Assembly (NCBI GenBank): GCA_028707125.1
Contig: JAQTUX010000002.1
Location: 310,001 to 374,000, forward strand
Direction of reading: 5' to 3'
Origin: Candidatus Omnitrophota bacterium
GTDB lineage: Bacteria; Omnitrophota; Gorgyraeia; Gygaellales; JAQTUX01
DNA length: 64,000 nucleotides
The translations under genes and the position numbers were made by a program. A model generated the notes under the pieces. The model ran no database searches, had not been told where the DNA came from, and saw only the letters and a program-made list of their open reading frames with translations. This document shows, in pieces, positions 7,252 through 15,976 of the stretch (its first letter is position 1; each line of letters starts with the position of its first letter).

Positions 7252-8383
7252 CAAAAAGATAATGATAGTTGCCGGCGAGGCATCCGGCGATATGCATGCC
7301 GCGCACCTGATAAAGGCGCTCAGGGAACTTGAGCCGTCGGCGCAATTCTCCGGCCTGGGCGGAGAACGCATGGAACAGGCGGGGGCGCGCGTCTATTACG
7401 ACCTCACCAGGATCGCGGTGGTAGGATTCCAGGAAGTATTAAGAAACCTGGGGAAATTCCGAGGCGCGTTCAAGCTGTTCCTCAAAGAAGCCCGGGCGAT
7501 CCGGCCTGACTGCGTTGTGCTGGTTGACTATCCGGGGTTTAACCTCGCGCTGGCGAAACAACTCAAGCGGTTAAAGATAAGGACCGTCTATTACATTTCC
7601 CCGCAGGTCTGGGCCTGGCACAGGGGACGGGTAAAGGCGATACGCAAATTCGTAGATAAAATGCTGGTGGTATTCCGGTTTGAAAAGGAATTCTACGAAG
7701 AAGAAGGCATTGAGGCGGAATACGTGGGCCACCCCCTGCTTGACATAGTCAGGCCGTCCATGAATAAAGAAGAGGCGTTCACCCGTCTCTGCCTTTCCTT
7801 TAAAAGAATAACCGTGGCGCTCCTGCCCGGCTCAAGGCAGCAGGAGGTAAAGAAACTGCTGCCTGTCATGCTGGAGGCGGCAAAGTTAATAAATAAAACA
7901 ATACCTCCCACGCAGTTCGTGATACTAAGATCCGAGGCGGTAGCAAAAGAAATATTTGAGGGGGCTATCTCCAGATCCGGCTTACGGGTAAGCCTGCTTG
8001 AGGGCAATACATACGACGGAATAAATATAGCCGATTTCTGTATCGTTGCCTCGGGAACGGCGACCCTGGAAGTAGCTATAATGGAAAGGCCGATGGTAGT
8101 GGTTTACAAGACCTCCCTGCTTACCTCATTTATCGCCAGGTGCCTGGTCAGGATACCGGATATCGCGCTGGTAAACGTGGTCGCCGGAGGGCGCATCGTG
8201 CCCGAACTGATACAGTCAGACGCGACAGCGCAAAAGATCGCCAAAGAATCGGTGGGCATCCTTTCCGACCCGGAAAGGATCATATCTATCAGGCGCCAGC
8301 TGCAGGAAATAAAAGAAATGCTCAAACCCTACGGCGCGGCGCAAAGAGCGGCAAAGATTATCGTTGATTTCATACACCCCTGA
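7244..8383 (+). CDS. lpxB: Lipid-A-disaccharide synthase
   Basis: Glycosyltransferase family 19 enzyme that joins UDP-2,3-diacylglucosamine and lipid X to make the lipid A disaccharide at the inner membrane. At 379 residues it is near the E. coli length (382). The N-terminal GEASGDMHAAHLI, the YYISPQVWAWHRGRVK block, LLPGSRQQEV and the SGTATLEVAIMERPMVVVYK segment are diagnostic. It shares an 8-bp overlap with the upstream dehydrogenase. It converges with the aminotransferase gene, whose 3' end overlaps by 14 bp. Its presence implies a lipid A outer membrane. Confidence 0.97.
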   Translation: MADKKIMIVAGEASGDMHAAHLIKALRELEPSAQFSGLGGERMEQAGARVYYDLTRIAVVGFQEVLRNLGKFRGAFKLFLKEARAIRPDCVVLVDYPGFNLALAKQLKRLKIRTVYYISPQVWAWHRGRVKAIRKFVDKMLVVFRFEKEFYEEEGIEAEYVGHPLLDIVRPSMNKEEAFTRLCLSFKRITVALLPGSRQQEVKKLLPVMLEAAKLINKTIPPTQFVILRSEAVAKEIFEGAISRSGLRVSLLEGNTYDGINIADFCIVASGTATLEVAIMERPMVVVYKTSLLTSFIARCLVRIPDIALVNVVAGGRIVPELIQSDATAQKIAKESVGILSDPERIISIRRQLQEIKEMLKPYGAAQRAAKIIVDFIHP

Positions 8384-9524
8384 GAAATTCCCCTATCCTG
8401 CGCAGCGCCTCTTTCAGGTCCTGAAAACTTGAGGCGTATGACATGCGTATATAACCGTCAAATTCCCGTCCAAAGGCAGTGCCCGGCACAACGGCGACCT
8501 TTTTTTTCTTTAAAAGCCCCTGCGCGAACTCCAGGGACTTAAGCCCTGTTTTCTTAAGCGAAACAAACACATAAAACGCCCCCTGCGGCTCCACGTATTC
8601 AAGGCCTGATCTACCGAGCTCGGCCAACACAAACTCCCTGCGCCTTTTGTATTCGCGCTTCATCTCTTCCACCGATTTTCTGCCGGAATGCAGCGCCTCG
8701 CAGGCAGCCATCTGTCCGGTTATAGGGACGCACATGATCGTATACTGGTGGATCTTGGTCATAGCCGCGATAATATCTTTGGGGCCGCAGGCAAAACCCA
8801 CGCGCCAGCCGGTCATGGCGTATGATTTGGAAAATCCGTTAAGGTAGAGGGTATTATTCCTCGCTCCGCTCAACGTGGCAAAAGGCGTATGCTCAAAATC
8901 ATAGGTAAGGTCGGCGTATATCTCATCGCTGATACATAAGACATCGTGCTTAAGCAGGACTTTATTCAACCGGCCCAGTTCCTTTCTGGTATAGGATATG
9001 CCCGTGGGATTAGCGGGATAATTAAATATGATCGCCTTTGTCTTTCTGTCTATGCTCTTCTCCAGATTCTCAGGCGTAAGCTTGAAGCCGTCGCCTTCGG
9101 TATCTATATATATAGGTATGCCGCCTGCCAGCTCCGCCATAGGGCCGTAAGAAACGTAACTCGGCTGCGGCACCAGGATCTTATCCCCGGGGTTGATAAT
9201 GGCGCGCAGGCACAGGTCCATCGCCTCGCTTACCCCCACCGTAATAAGTATTTCATCATCGGCAGAATAAACTACGCCGTAATTGTTCTTCAGGTAACGG
9301 CTTATCTCCAGCCGCAGCTTATAAAGCCCCTTGTTGGAGGTATATGAGGTAAACCCCTGCTCCAGCGAATAAATGCCCGCCTCGCGTATCTGCCAGGGCG
9401 TGACGAAATCCGGCTCGCCTACGCCCAGTGATATAACGTCCTCCATGCCCAGCACAAGGTCGAAGAACACCCTTATGCCTGAAGGAGCGAGTTGCGCGAC
9501 TTTCTTAGATACAATATTTTTCAT
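8370..9524 (-). CDS. Class I/II PLP-dependent aminotransferase
   Basis: A 384-residue fold-type I enzyme of the aspartate/aromatic/alanine aminotransferase group. The PLP-binding lysine lies in NGFSKSYAMTGWRVGF, the substrate-binding aspartate in FNYPANPTG and SDEIYADL, and the carboxylate-binding arginine near YIRMSYA. The gene starts immediately after the Lrp/AsnC regulator (TAAATG), a common pairing in which the regulator senses an amino acid handled by the enzyme. Exact substrate cannot be read from the sequence. Confidence 0.92.
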   Translation of the reverse strand: MKNIVSKKVAQLAPSGIRVFFDLVLGMEDVISLGVGEPDFVTPWQIREAGIYSLEQGFTSYTSNKGLYKLRLEISRYLKNNYGVVYSADDEILITVGVSEAMDLCLRAIINPGDKILVPQPSYVSYGPMAELAGGIPIYIDTEGDGFKLTPENLEKSIDRKTKAIIFNYPANPTGISYTRKELGRLNKVLLKHDVLCISDEIYADLTYDFEHTPFATLSGARNNTLYLNGFSKSYAMTGWRVGFACGPKDIIAAMTKIHQYTIMCVPITGQMAACEALHSGRKSVEEMKREYKRRREFVLAELGRSGLEYVEPQGAFYVFVSLKKTGLKSLEFAQGLLKKKKVAVVPGTAFGREFDGYIRMSYASSFQDLKEALRRIGEFLRGV

Positions 9525-10010
9525 TTAATATGATATCGCTATCCTCTTATTCTCCTGCCTTTGCTTCAACACGACCCCGTCTTCCTTGTATTTCTTTAAC
9601 AGGAAATGCGTGACCGTGCCGCGCACGTTCTCAAGGCAGGAAAGCTTCTCAGCGACAAAATTGGACACAGTATTGATATTCCTGCCTTCCACAACCACCA
9701 GAAGGTCGTAGGTGCCGGAGATCAGATAACAGCTTGTAACCTCCGGAAAAGAATATATGCGCTCCGCGATCTTATCAAAACCCGCGTCCTTCTGAGGGGT
9801 AATATTGACCTCTATCAAAACCCTGACATTGGAATCATCGTCATTGATAAGGTCTTTATTAATAACCGTCTTGTACTTTAATATTATGCCCGACTTTTCG
9901 TATTTCCCGATCTTTGCCTTTACTTCTGCCGGCTTTTTCTTCAGCATCCTGGCTATATCCTCGGGCGTGGTGCGCGCGTCCTTCTCCAAAACCTCCAGTA
10001 TCTCGTCCAT
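9525..10010 (-). CDS. Lrp/AsnC-family transcriptional regulator
   Basis: An N-terminal winged helix (about residues 1-50) is followed by the alpha-beta RAM effector domain (from VRVLIEVNITPQ to about residue 145). The frame opens at a TTG at 10013, but the ATG at 10010 is correctly placed after AGGAGG and is chosen (161 residues). The protein is probably an amino-acid-responsive oligomeric regulator. It lies between nadE and the aminotransferase in one operon and likely controls the latter. Confidence 0.92.
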   Translation of the reverse strand: MDEILEVLEKDARTTPEDIARMLKKKPAEVKAKIGKYEKSGIILKYKTVINKDLINDDDSNVRVLIEVNITPQKDAGFDKIAERIYSFPEVTSCYLISGTYDLLVVVEGRNINTVSNFVAEKLSCLENVRGTVTHFLLKKYKEDGVVLKQRQENKRIAISY

Positions 10011-10020
10011 CAAACCCTCC

Positions 10021-10755
10021 TCACTTTATATGGAAGATCTCAGGCATGCGCCTCTTGTGCCCTGATCTCCTGATAGCGCCTTTAACCTTCGCCGCCTTGC
10101 CTTTGGAAACGGGCGGCCTCTTTTTATTTTCTAAACATTCTAAGATGCCGTCTAACTCCCTGTAGGTTATGCCCATCTCGCCTTCATCTGTCTGCCCCAG
10201 CCACAGGCCCGCGCTGGGAGGTTTATAAATGATATGGCGGGGGATGCCCAATTCCTCCGCCAGCGTCCTTACCTCCGACTTAAGCAGGTCTCCCAGGGGC
10301 AGTATATCCACTCCGCCGTCTCCGTATTTGGTAAAATAACCCATCATAATTTCGGATTTGTTGCCTGTGCCGCACACTAAATAATTGTATTTATTGGCAA
10401 AATAATAGAGCGTGATCATGCGCAGCCGCGGCTTCAGGTTATGCGCGGCCATACTGCCTCCGGCAGGCAGGATCCTCACCAATCTGTCAAATATCTCCGA
10501 TAGATCCACGGTCCTGGTCTTTATGCCGATTTTCTTTGCCGCGATCCTGGCGTCCCTGAAGTCGGCGATATTGCTGTGGCAGGGCATGATCAAACCCAGG
10601 GTGTTATTCCTGCCTGCCGCCTCCTTCACCAGGGCAGCCGCTACCGAAGAATCCACTCCGCCTGAGAGCCCTATAACCACTCCCCGCGCGCCTGACTGCC
10701 TTAGCTGCCCCTTGATCCAACTGATCATCCTGCGCTTAACGCCGCTTTTCTTCAT
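10021..10755 (-). CDS. nadE: NAD+ synthase, ammonia-dependent type
   Basis: Converts deamido-NAD to NAD using ATP. The PP-loop signature SGGVDSS is at residues 31-37, and the typical GTGNKSEIMMGYFTKYGDGG and PLGDLLKSEVR blocks follow. At 244 residues there is no N-terminal glutaminase domain, so ammonia or a separate amidase must supply nitrogen. A basic tail of about 25 residues follows the core. The start overlaps the response regulator stop (TAATG). Confidence 0.96.
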   Translation of the reverse strand: MKKSGVKRRMISWIKGQLRQSGARGVVIGLSGGVDSSVAAALVKEAAGRNNTLGLIMPCHSNIADFRDARIAAKKIGIKTRTVDLSEIFDRLVRILPAGGSMAAHNLKPRLRMITLYYFANKYNYLVCGTGNKSEIMMGYFTKYGDGGVDILPLGDLLKSEVRTLAEELGIPRHIIYKPPSAGLWLGQTDEGEMGITYRELDGILECLENKKRPPVSKGKAAKVKGAIRRSGHKRRMPEIFHIK

Positions 10756-11144
10756 TATTGCGAATCCTTCAAGGCCATCAGCGAGATCTTATGCAGGACC
10801 ACCTTTTCCAGAAAATCAAGGGTGAACGGCTTGTTTATATAATCATCCGCGCCCAATTCCTTTGCCCTCCTGATATTCTCTTCATCCTGTAGTCCGGTAA
10901 GCATCAGGATGCGGGTCCGCGGGCTTTCCTCTTTGATCTCTTTCAATACATCCATCCCCGAAGAGCTCCCCAGCTTGATGTCCAGAAGGACAACCGCGGG
11001 AGAAAAGCTGCGGAATATGTCCAACGCCGCGTCCTTATCCTGCGCGGCCAATACCTCATAGCCCCTCTTTTCCAGGAAGGACCTGGTTATATCGCAAATG
11101 TCCTGCTCGTCATCCACAATGAGAATCTTGGTCTTCTGCCGCAT
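10755..11144 (-). CDS. Single-domain response regulator (CheY-like)
   Basis: The 129-residue receiver domain has the acidic pair Asp11/Asp12 (ILIVDDEQ), phospho-acceptor Asp55 (LLDIKLG), Thr83 and Lys105 (NKPF). The frame also opens at a GTG at 11165, but AGGAGG sits seven bases before the ATG at 11144, which is taken as the start. No output domain is present, so it acts through protein contacts. The preceding gene encodes a GAF-ANTAR protein, so the pair may form a signalling module; no histidine kinase lies nearby. Confidence 0.93.
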   Translation of the reverse strand: MRQKTKILIVDDEQDICDITRSFLEKRGYEVLAAQDKDAALDIFRSFSPAVVLLDIKLGSSSGMDVLKEIKEESPRTRILMLTGLQDEENIRRAKELGADDYINKPFTLDFLEKVVLHKISLMALKDSQ

Positions 11145-11175
11145 TATCTTGCCTCCTGGCTCCACTGTGTGGTCG

Positions 11176-11865
11176 CTATTTTATCTCCGCGCTCAGTATT
11201 ACTGCCTCGGCGATCTGCCGCATTGATTTCCTGCTGTCCATTGAATGCCGCTGCATTACTTTGTATGCCTCTTCCTCCGACAGCCCCTTCTGCTTCATTA
11301 ATATCCCTTTTGCCCTTTCAATAAGCTTGCGGCTCTCAAGCTCCTCCTGAATGACCTTGGTCTTTACCATCAGCTCGGTATTTTCAATGACCAGAGCCGC
11401 CTGGTTTGCCACCGTGGTCAATATCTCGATCTCGCTCTCTGTAAATTTATGCGGCTTTGAAGTATACAGGTTGAGCGCGCCTATGGCCTTATTCTTGACC
11501 ATCATCGGGACGCACAAAAGCGACACCAGGCCGTCTTTCCCGGCGATATCTTTAAACTTGTAGTCCTTGTCTTCAAGGACATTATAGACCGTGCGCGGCT
11601 TCTTGCTCAGGACAACCTTGCCTGCCACGCCTTCGCCGATCCTGAGCGGCCCCTTTTTGTTGTATCCTTCCGAAATTGACTGGGACGCCCTTATGGCCAG
11701 CACCTTCTGCTTTTCATCTATCAACATAAGCGAACAGACGTTTGAGCCCATCGCCTGGGCGGTGACAGTGACGATCAGCTTCAAGATATCCTCTAAATAA
11801 AGGTCGGAGGTGATCGCCTTGCCTATCTTATAAAGCGCCTCTATTTTATCCTTTGTCTGAGCCAT
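11176..11865 (-). CDS. GAF-ANTAR RNA-binding antiterminator
   Basis: A 229-residue protein with a GAF sensor domain (about residues 15-160) and a C-terminal ANTAR domain of three helices (about 170-225), recognised by RAKGILMKQKGLSEEEAYK. ANTAR proteins bind paired hairpins in nascent RNA and prevent termination. The ligand of the GAF domain is unknown. The gene has its own promoter with only six bases between the -10 box and the ATG. It heads the probable operon with the response regulator, nadE, Lrp and aminotransferase genes. The heptamer-array hairpins nearby are not recognisable ANTAR targets. Confidence 0.92.
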   Translation of the reverse strand: MAQTKDKIEALYKIGKAITSDLYLEDILKLIVTVTAQAMGSNVCSLMLIDEKQKVLAIRASQSISEGYNKKGPLRIGEGVAGKVVLSKKPRTVYNVLEDKDYKFKDIAGKDGLVSLLCVPMMVKNKAIGALNLYTSKPHKFTESEIEILTTVANQAALVIENTELMVKTKVIQEELESRKLIERAKGILMKQKGLSEEEAYKVMQRHSMDSRKSMRQIAEAVILSAEIK

Positions 11866-11871
11866 AGCAAT

Positions 11872-11900
11872 ATTGTAATCGGAAAATCGGGTATAGTCAA
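11872..11900 (-). promoter_or_regulatory. Leaderless-type promoter of the GAF-ANTAR operon
   Basis: On the minus strand, TTGACT (11895-11900), a 17-bp spacer and TACAAT (11872-11877). The ATG at 11865 follows after six bases, with no Shine-Dalgarno. The -35 box overlaps the stop codon of the upstream gene. Confidence 0.75.
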
Positions 11901-12568
11901 TATCTTCCCTTGCAGGCCTTCACACACACCCCGCAGATATACTGGCCGACCAGGCCGCTGTTTTGAAACTCCTTCAGTTTTTCAAAACAAGCGGTGTGAT
12001 CAAAATCTTCCCGTCTTTGCTTTATGGCCCCTCGGGGGCAGGCCTGTATGCAGGCGCGGCAGTCCCCGCAGCCATCCGCGGCCGGGCTGTCCGACTTAAG
12101 CGGCATATCGGTAAGAATGGTAACGATCCTGAACCGGCTGCCCAACTGCCTGTTTACCAGAAGGTTATTCCTGCCGATCCAGCCCAGGCCCGCGAGGTAA
12201 CCGATCTTTTTATGAGAAAGATGCGCGCTCTGTTTTACCCAATCCAGGATCTGAGAAGCGGGTATGGGTAACGCGGAAAAACCCCTGCCGGATATCAAAC
12301 CTGACAGCCTCAATGCAATCTGGTCAAGCATCATATTGACAGCGCGGTAATGATGAAAATAAAGTTTGGTGGGGTGGTCTTCTATTTCATCCAGTATCGG
12401 CCCTGACAGCGCGGCCCCCAGGCACACAGCCCTGTCTAATTTCTCTAAGACAGCGGCGGCGATAGTAAATTCATTCTTTACCCCGGATATATCCGCCACG
12501 CCGAACAGCCGCGCCCCAAGCTCCATCGCCTTCTCTTTGAGCAGATTGTAATTATTCGTAGTATCCAT
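11897..12568 (-). CDS. QueG-like double [4Fe-4S] protein (shortened epoxyqueuosine reductase relative)
   Basis: About 223 residues from the ATG at 12568; a TTG four codons upstream is also in frame. The DUF1730-type region includes YLAGLGWIGRNNLLVN, typical of QueG and reductive-dehalogenase relatives. A bacterial ferredoxin pair follows, CGDCRACIQACP and a final CGVCVKAC. True QueG (about 350 residues) binds cobalamin and carries a C-terminal HEAT-like domain that is missing here, so epoxyqueuosine reduction is uncertain. It follows mnmG, another tRNA wobble-modification gene, separated by heptamer array b. Confidence 0.8.
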   Translation of the reverse strand: MDTTNNYNLLKEKAMELGARLFGVADISGVKNEFTIAAAVLEKLDRAVCLGAALSGPILDEIEDHPTKLYFHHYRAVNMMLDQIALRLSGLISGRGFSALPIPASQILDWVKQSAHLSHKKIGYLAGLGWIGRNNLLVNRQLGSRFRIVTILTDMPLKSDSPAADGCGDCRACIQACPRGAIKQRREDFDHTACFEKLKEFQNSGLVGQYICGVCVKACKGRY

Positions 12569-12580
12569 ATCACTCAACAA

Positions 12581-12696
12581 ACGTAGAGCGTAGAGCGCAA
12601 AGCGTAAAACTAAAACTTAAAGTTTAAAGTTTTTTGTTCTGTAGTTTTAAGCTTTACACTTTAGTTTTGCGCTTTTCGTTTTACGCTTTTCGCTAT
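12581..12696. repeat. Heptamer inverted-repeat array b (AGCGNAA / AACTAAA units)
   Basis: The left arm runs through successive 7-bp units such as AGCGTAG, AGCGCAA, AGCGTAA and AACTAAA. The right arm, read on the minus strand, gives AGCGAAA, AGCGTAA, AACGAAA, AGCGCAA and AACTAAA in the same order. The right arm is translated as the C-terminal tail of MnmG. Confidence 0.75.
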
Positions 12697-14548
12697 CTTT
12701 CAAACCAATCTTCTTAATCCACACCATCAACACCGCGACCGCCGCGGGCGTGACCCCGGGTATACGCAGCGCCTGCCCCAGAGACAGCGGCCTTACCCTG
12801 CCCAATTTATCCCTGATCTCGCGTGAAAGGCCGTTGAGCCCGTTATAATCCATGCCCGCCGGGACCTTTATCTTTTCCAGGTGGCGGAAGCGTTCAACCT
12901 CCGCCTTTTGCCTCTCGATGAACCCGGAGTATTTCATTTCCGTTTCAATTAAAAATGCCGCCCTTTCATCGAGGCGCAAGCCCCGGCAATCCAGCTCCCG
13001 TAATCTGCGCAGGTCTATCTGCGGGCGCTTCAGCAATTCCGCGAGCGTAACCTCTTTTCTCAAGGCCGGGCTGCCGAATGAGTTAAGCTTTGAGTTAACC
13101 TCCCGCGTCGGCTTTATCCTGCTTGACATTAGCGCCTCTGTGCCTTCCTTTACCGCCTTTATTTTATCCCGGGTCTCTCTGTATTCCTCCCTGCTTACAA
13201 GGCCGAGCCCAAACCCCATCTCTCTTAACCTTATATCGGCGTTGTCCTCTCTCAACAGGAGCCGGTATTCTACCCGCGAGGTAAACATGCGGTAGGGCTC
13301 ATCAGTGCCTTTTGTGGTAAGGTCGTCTATTAAAACGCCTATGTAGGCCCGCGACCTTTCCAATACAAAAGGGCCTTTGCCCTTTACCGTTAAGGCGGCG
13401 TTTATCCCGGCGATCAGGCCCTGGGCAGCCGCCTCTTCGTAACCGGTCGTCCCGTTTATCTGGCCGGCGAGATAGAGATTTTTTACGCGCTTTGTCTCTA
13501 AACTTGGCAGATTTTCCCTGGGGTCCACGACGTCGTGTTCTATGCCGTATCCGAAATCTATGATCCCGGCATGTTCCAGCCCTTCTATGGAATGGACCAT
13601 TTCAACCTGCGCCTCTTCAGGTAAACTTGTGGATATGCCGTTAGGGTAGATCCGGTTATCCTCTCTGCCTTCCGGCTCAAGGAAAACCTGGTGCCTCACC
13701 CTGTCGGGGAATTTCACTACTTTATCTTCAATGGACGGGCAATAACGCACACCCGTTGCCTTTATCAGGCCTGTATAAAGAGGCGAATACTTCAGGTTGT
13801 CGCGGATGATCTTGTGCGTGCGTTCGTTTGTATATGTTATATAACAAGGCGCCTGTTTTAATTTAAGCCCCTTATTGGTAAAAGAGAACGGCCTGGGGTC
13901 GGCATCGCCTTCCTGGATCTTGAGACGGGAAAAATCTATCGTCGCCTTATCAAGCCGGGCGCAGGTGCCTGTTTTAAAACGCATGATCCCAAACCCCAGG
14001 GACCTCAATGACTCGGATAATCCCATGGCCGCCTCTTCATCCTGCCTGCCTCCGGGAAAATTCCTCAAGCCTATATGGATCTTGCCTCCGGAGAATGTTC
14101 CGGGCGCGATAACAACCGTTTTTGAGAATATCTCTTCATCTTTAGTCCTGACGCCGTTTACGCTGCTGCCTTTGACCAGCAGGGATATGACCTCCGCCTG
14201 TTTAAGGCAGATGTTGCTTTGTTTTCCCAGGGCCTTTCTCATATATTCTTTATACCGAAAGCGGTCTATCTGGGCCCGGCTTGACCAGACAGCAGGCCCC
14301 TTTGACGCGTTTAAGATCCTGAACTGCAGTCCGCAGGCATCTGCCGCCTTTGCCATCTCCCCGCCCAGGGCGTCTATCTCCTTTACCAGCTGGCCCTTGC
14401 CTACACCGCCGATCGCGGGATTGCAGGACATATGGCCGATCTGCTCCAATCTCAAGGTAACCAGCAGGGTATTACAACCCATCCTTGATGCAGCTAATGC
14501 AGATTCAATACCTGCGTGCCCGGCGCCGATGACTATGACATCATACAT
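12647..14548 (-). CDS. mnmG: tRNA uridine-5-carboxymethylaminomethyl modification enzyme MnmG
   Basis: FAD-dependent partner of MnmE that modifies U34 of tRNAs reading two-codon boxes. The N-terminal YDVIVIGAGHAGIE dinucleotide-binding motif, CNPAIGGVGKGQLVKEIDALGG and FTSRVEYRLLLREDNAD are family hallmarks. The frame opens at a TTG at 14563, but the ATG at 14548 begins right at the FAD motif as in homologues (633 residues). The last 15 or so residues, rich in Lys and Arg, are encoded by the right arm of heptamer array b and were probably added by the repeat. The helical domain that binds MnmE is intact. Confidence 0.96.
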   Translation of the reverse strand: MYDVIVIGAGHAGIESALAASRMGCNTLLVTLRLEQIGHMSCNPAIGGVGKGQLVKEIDALGGEMAKAADACGLQFRILNASKGPAVWSSRAQIDRFRYKEYMRKALGKQSNICLKQAEVISLLVKGSSVNGVRTKDEEIFSKTVVIAPGTFSGGKIHIGLRNFPGGRQDEEAAMGLSESLRSLGFGIMRFKTGTCARLDKATIDFSRLKIQEGDADPRPFSFTNKGLKLKQAPCYITYTNERTHKIIRDNLKYSPLYTGLIKATGVRYCPSIEDKVVKFPDRVRHQVFLEPEGREDNRIYPNGISTSLPEEAQVEMVHSIEGLEHAGIIDFGYGIEHDVVDPRENLPSLETKRVKNLYLAGQINGTTGYEEAAAQGLIAGINAALTVKGKGPFVLERSRAYIGVLIDDLTTKGTDEPYRMFTSRVEYRLLLREDNADIRLREMGFGLGLVSREEYRETRDKIKAVKEGTEALMSSRIKPTREVNSKLNSFGSPALRKEVTLAELLKRPQIDLRRLRELDCRGLRLDERAAFLIETEMKYSGFIERQKAEVERFRHLEKIKVPAGMDYNGLNGLSREIRDKLGRVRPLSLGQALRIPGVTPAAVAVLMVWIKKIGLKDSEKRKTKSAKLKCKA

Positions 14549-14560
14549 ATTATTTGTCGT

Positions 14561-14676
14561 CAATTACCAATTAGCCAATTCCCAAATCCCAATAAATGAC
14601 CAATTAGTCAATTCCCAATTGGACCTTGGGTAATTGAGCATTTATTTGGCATTGGTAATTGGTCATTGGAAATTTA
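14561..14676. repeat. Heptamer inverted-repeat array c (CAATTAC / CCAATTC units)
   Basis: Left-arm units such as CAATTAC, CAATTAG and CCAATTC are mirrored on the other strand by AATGACC and AATTACC units, including the centre CCCAATTGGACCTTGGG. The array occupies the gap between apgM and mnmG. Confidence 0.75.
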
Positions 14677-14691
14677 TTCGGATTTATTATA

Positions 14692-15975
14692 TTACTCTTT
14701 GGCCAGCTTTACAAGGAGGGGCATGATCTCAACACCCTTGAGCTCTCCGATGCTGCCTTCTCTGGCTGCCTTCTCCGAGAAGCTCATTGAGCCGTCGGCC
14801 TTTATAGGGCCGCCCGCGGTTAAAAGCGGCACGGGGTCAGAGGAATGCGCTTTAAGTTTACAGGGCGTGGAATGATCAGCGGTCACCGCGATTATGGAAT
14901 TCTTAAAATCGATATTTTTAAGCAGTTCACTGAAGAAGAACTTATCTATCTCTTCAATGGATTGTTTTTTAAGCTCGTATTTTCCGTCGTGCGCCGGCTC
15001 ATCCGGGCCTTTGATATGGATATACAGGGCGTCGTGGGCCTCTATGGCATTATGCGCTATCTTTGCCCAGGCAGCGTAATCCACATCGCTGTGGCCTGTC
15101 CTCTTGGGGACATCCACTATCTTGATGCCTGTGAGAAGGGCGATGCCTTTCTCAACCGGCATCTCCACAAATGAACCCACGTTTAAGTTATAAAACGAAC
15201 CTATAGGGGGAAACTCCGGAAGATGGTCTCCCGCGTCGCGGCTCAAGATAACATTACCCGGCATCTTGCCTTCCGAAACCCGCCTCTTATTCACCGCCGA
15301 ATCATTAAGCGCCTTGATAGATAATCTGGTAAACTCATTTAAAAGCCGCGCTGCCGTCTGCGCCTCTTTTGAATCCTCGTATCCGGGCATGGGCGAGGAC
15401 TCCTGAACCTTGTTCTCAAATTTCTCCTTGGCAACGCCAAACACCCCTTCCCTGTCATACGCCGGGTCTGTATTGGTTAGCCAGCCGGATAATTTAGAAC
15501 GCATTCCCCTTATGACCAAGACACCCCTATGGCCTATGGTGTTCTTAAATTCAAACACGCCTTCAGAAAGCGTGACTTTGGAATTTATCTCTCTGGAAAG
15601 CGACGACGCCTCCTCGGTAGTAAGGTTCCTGCCCACCCTTCTGTCTTTTATATTTACGCCGTCGTCATCCACCGTGGCAAAGTTCACCCTGAATGCCACG
15701 TCTCCCGGGTTGACCGCGACGCCCTCCGCGAAACATTCAAGCGGCCCCCTTCCCGTATAGTATTTGTGCGCGTCATACCCCAGCAGGCTTATGACCGCGA
15801 TATCCGATTCCGGCGCGATGCCCTTGCCTACCGTATACACAATGCCGGTTCTGCCCATCTGGGCCAGCCTGTCCATATTAGGGGTAAAGGCCGCCTCAAG
15901 CGGTGTCTTGTCGCCGAGTTCCTTGATCGGCAAATCGCCTAAGCCATCCAATACTATGTAGAATATCTTTCGCAT
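14692..15975 (-). CDS. apgM: Cofactor-independent phosphoglycerate mutase, archaeal type
   Basis: A 427-residue alkaline-phosphatase-superfamily enzyme interconverting 3- and 2-phosphoglycerate. The metal-binding Asp10 lies in IVLDGLGD, the probable phosphoserine Ser57 in APESDIAV, and further ligands in HIKGPDEPAHDG and VTADHSTP. ApgM-type mutases are distinct from the GpmI type and occur in archaea and some bacterial lineages. The gene begins one base after the nrdJ stop, implying one transcript. Confidence 0.93.
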   Translation of the reverse strand: MRKIFYIVLDGLGDLPIKELGDKTPLEAAFTPNMDRLAQMGRTGIVYTVGKGIAPESDIAVISLLGYDAHKYYTGRGPLECFAEGVAVNPGDVAFRVNFATVDDDGVNIKDRRVGRNLTTEEASSLSREINSKVTLSEGVFEFKNTIGHRGVLVIRGMRSKLSGWLTNTDPAYDREGVFGVAKEKFENKVQESSPMPGYEDSKEAQTAARLLNEFTRLSIKALNDSAVNKRRVSEGKMPGNVILSRDAGDHLPEFPPIGSFYNLNVGSFVEMPVEKGIALLTGIKIVDVPKRTGHSDVDYAAWAKIAHNAIEAHDALYIHIKGPDEPAHDGKYELKKQSIEEIDKFFFSELLKNIDFKNSIIAVTADHSTPCKLKAHSSDPVPLLTAGGPIKADGSMSFSEKAAREGSIGELKGVEIMPLLVKLAKE

Positions 15976-15976
15976 A

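Noticed and set aside
12580-14563. Upstream TTG starts for the QueG-like and MnmG genes
   Set aside because: Both TTG codons lack a Shine-Dalgarno and lie against heptamer arrays; the internal ATGs at 12568 and 14548 fit family N-termini better.
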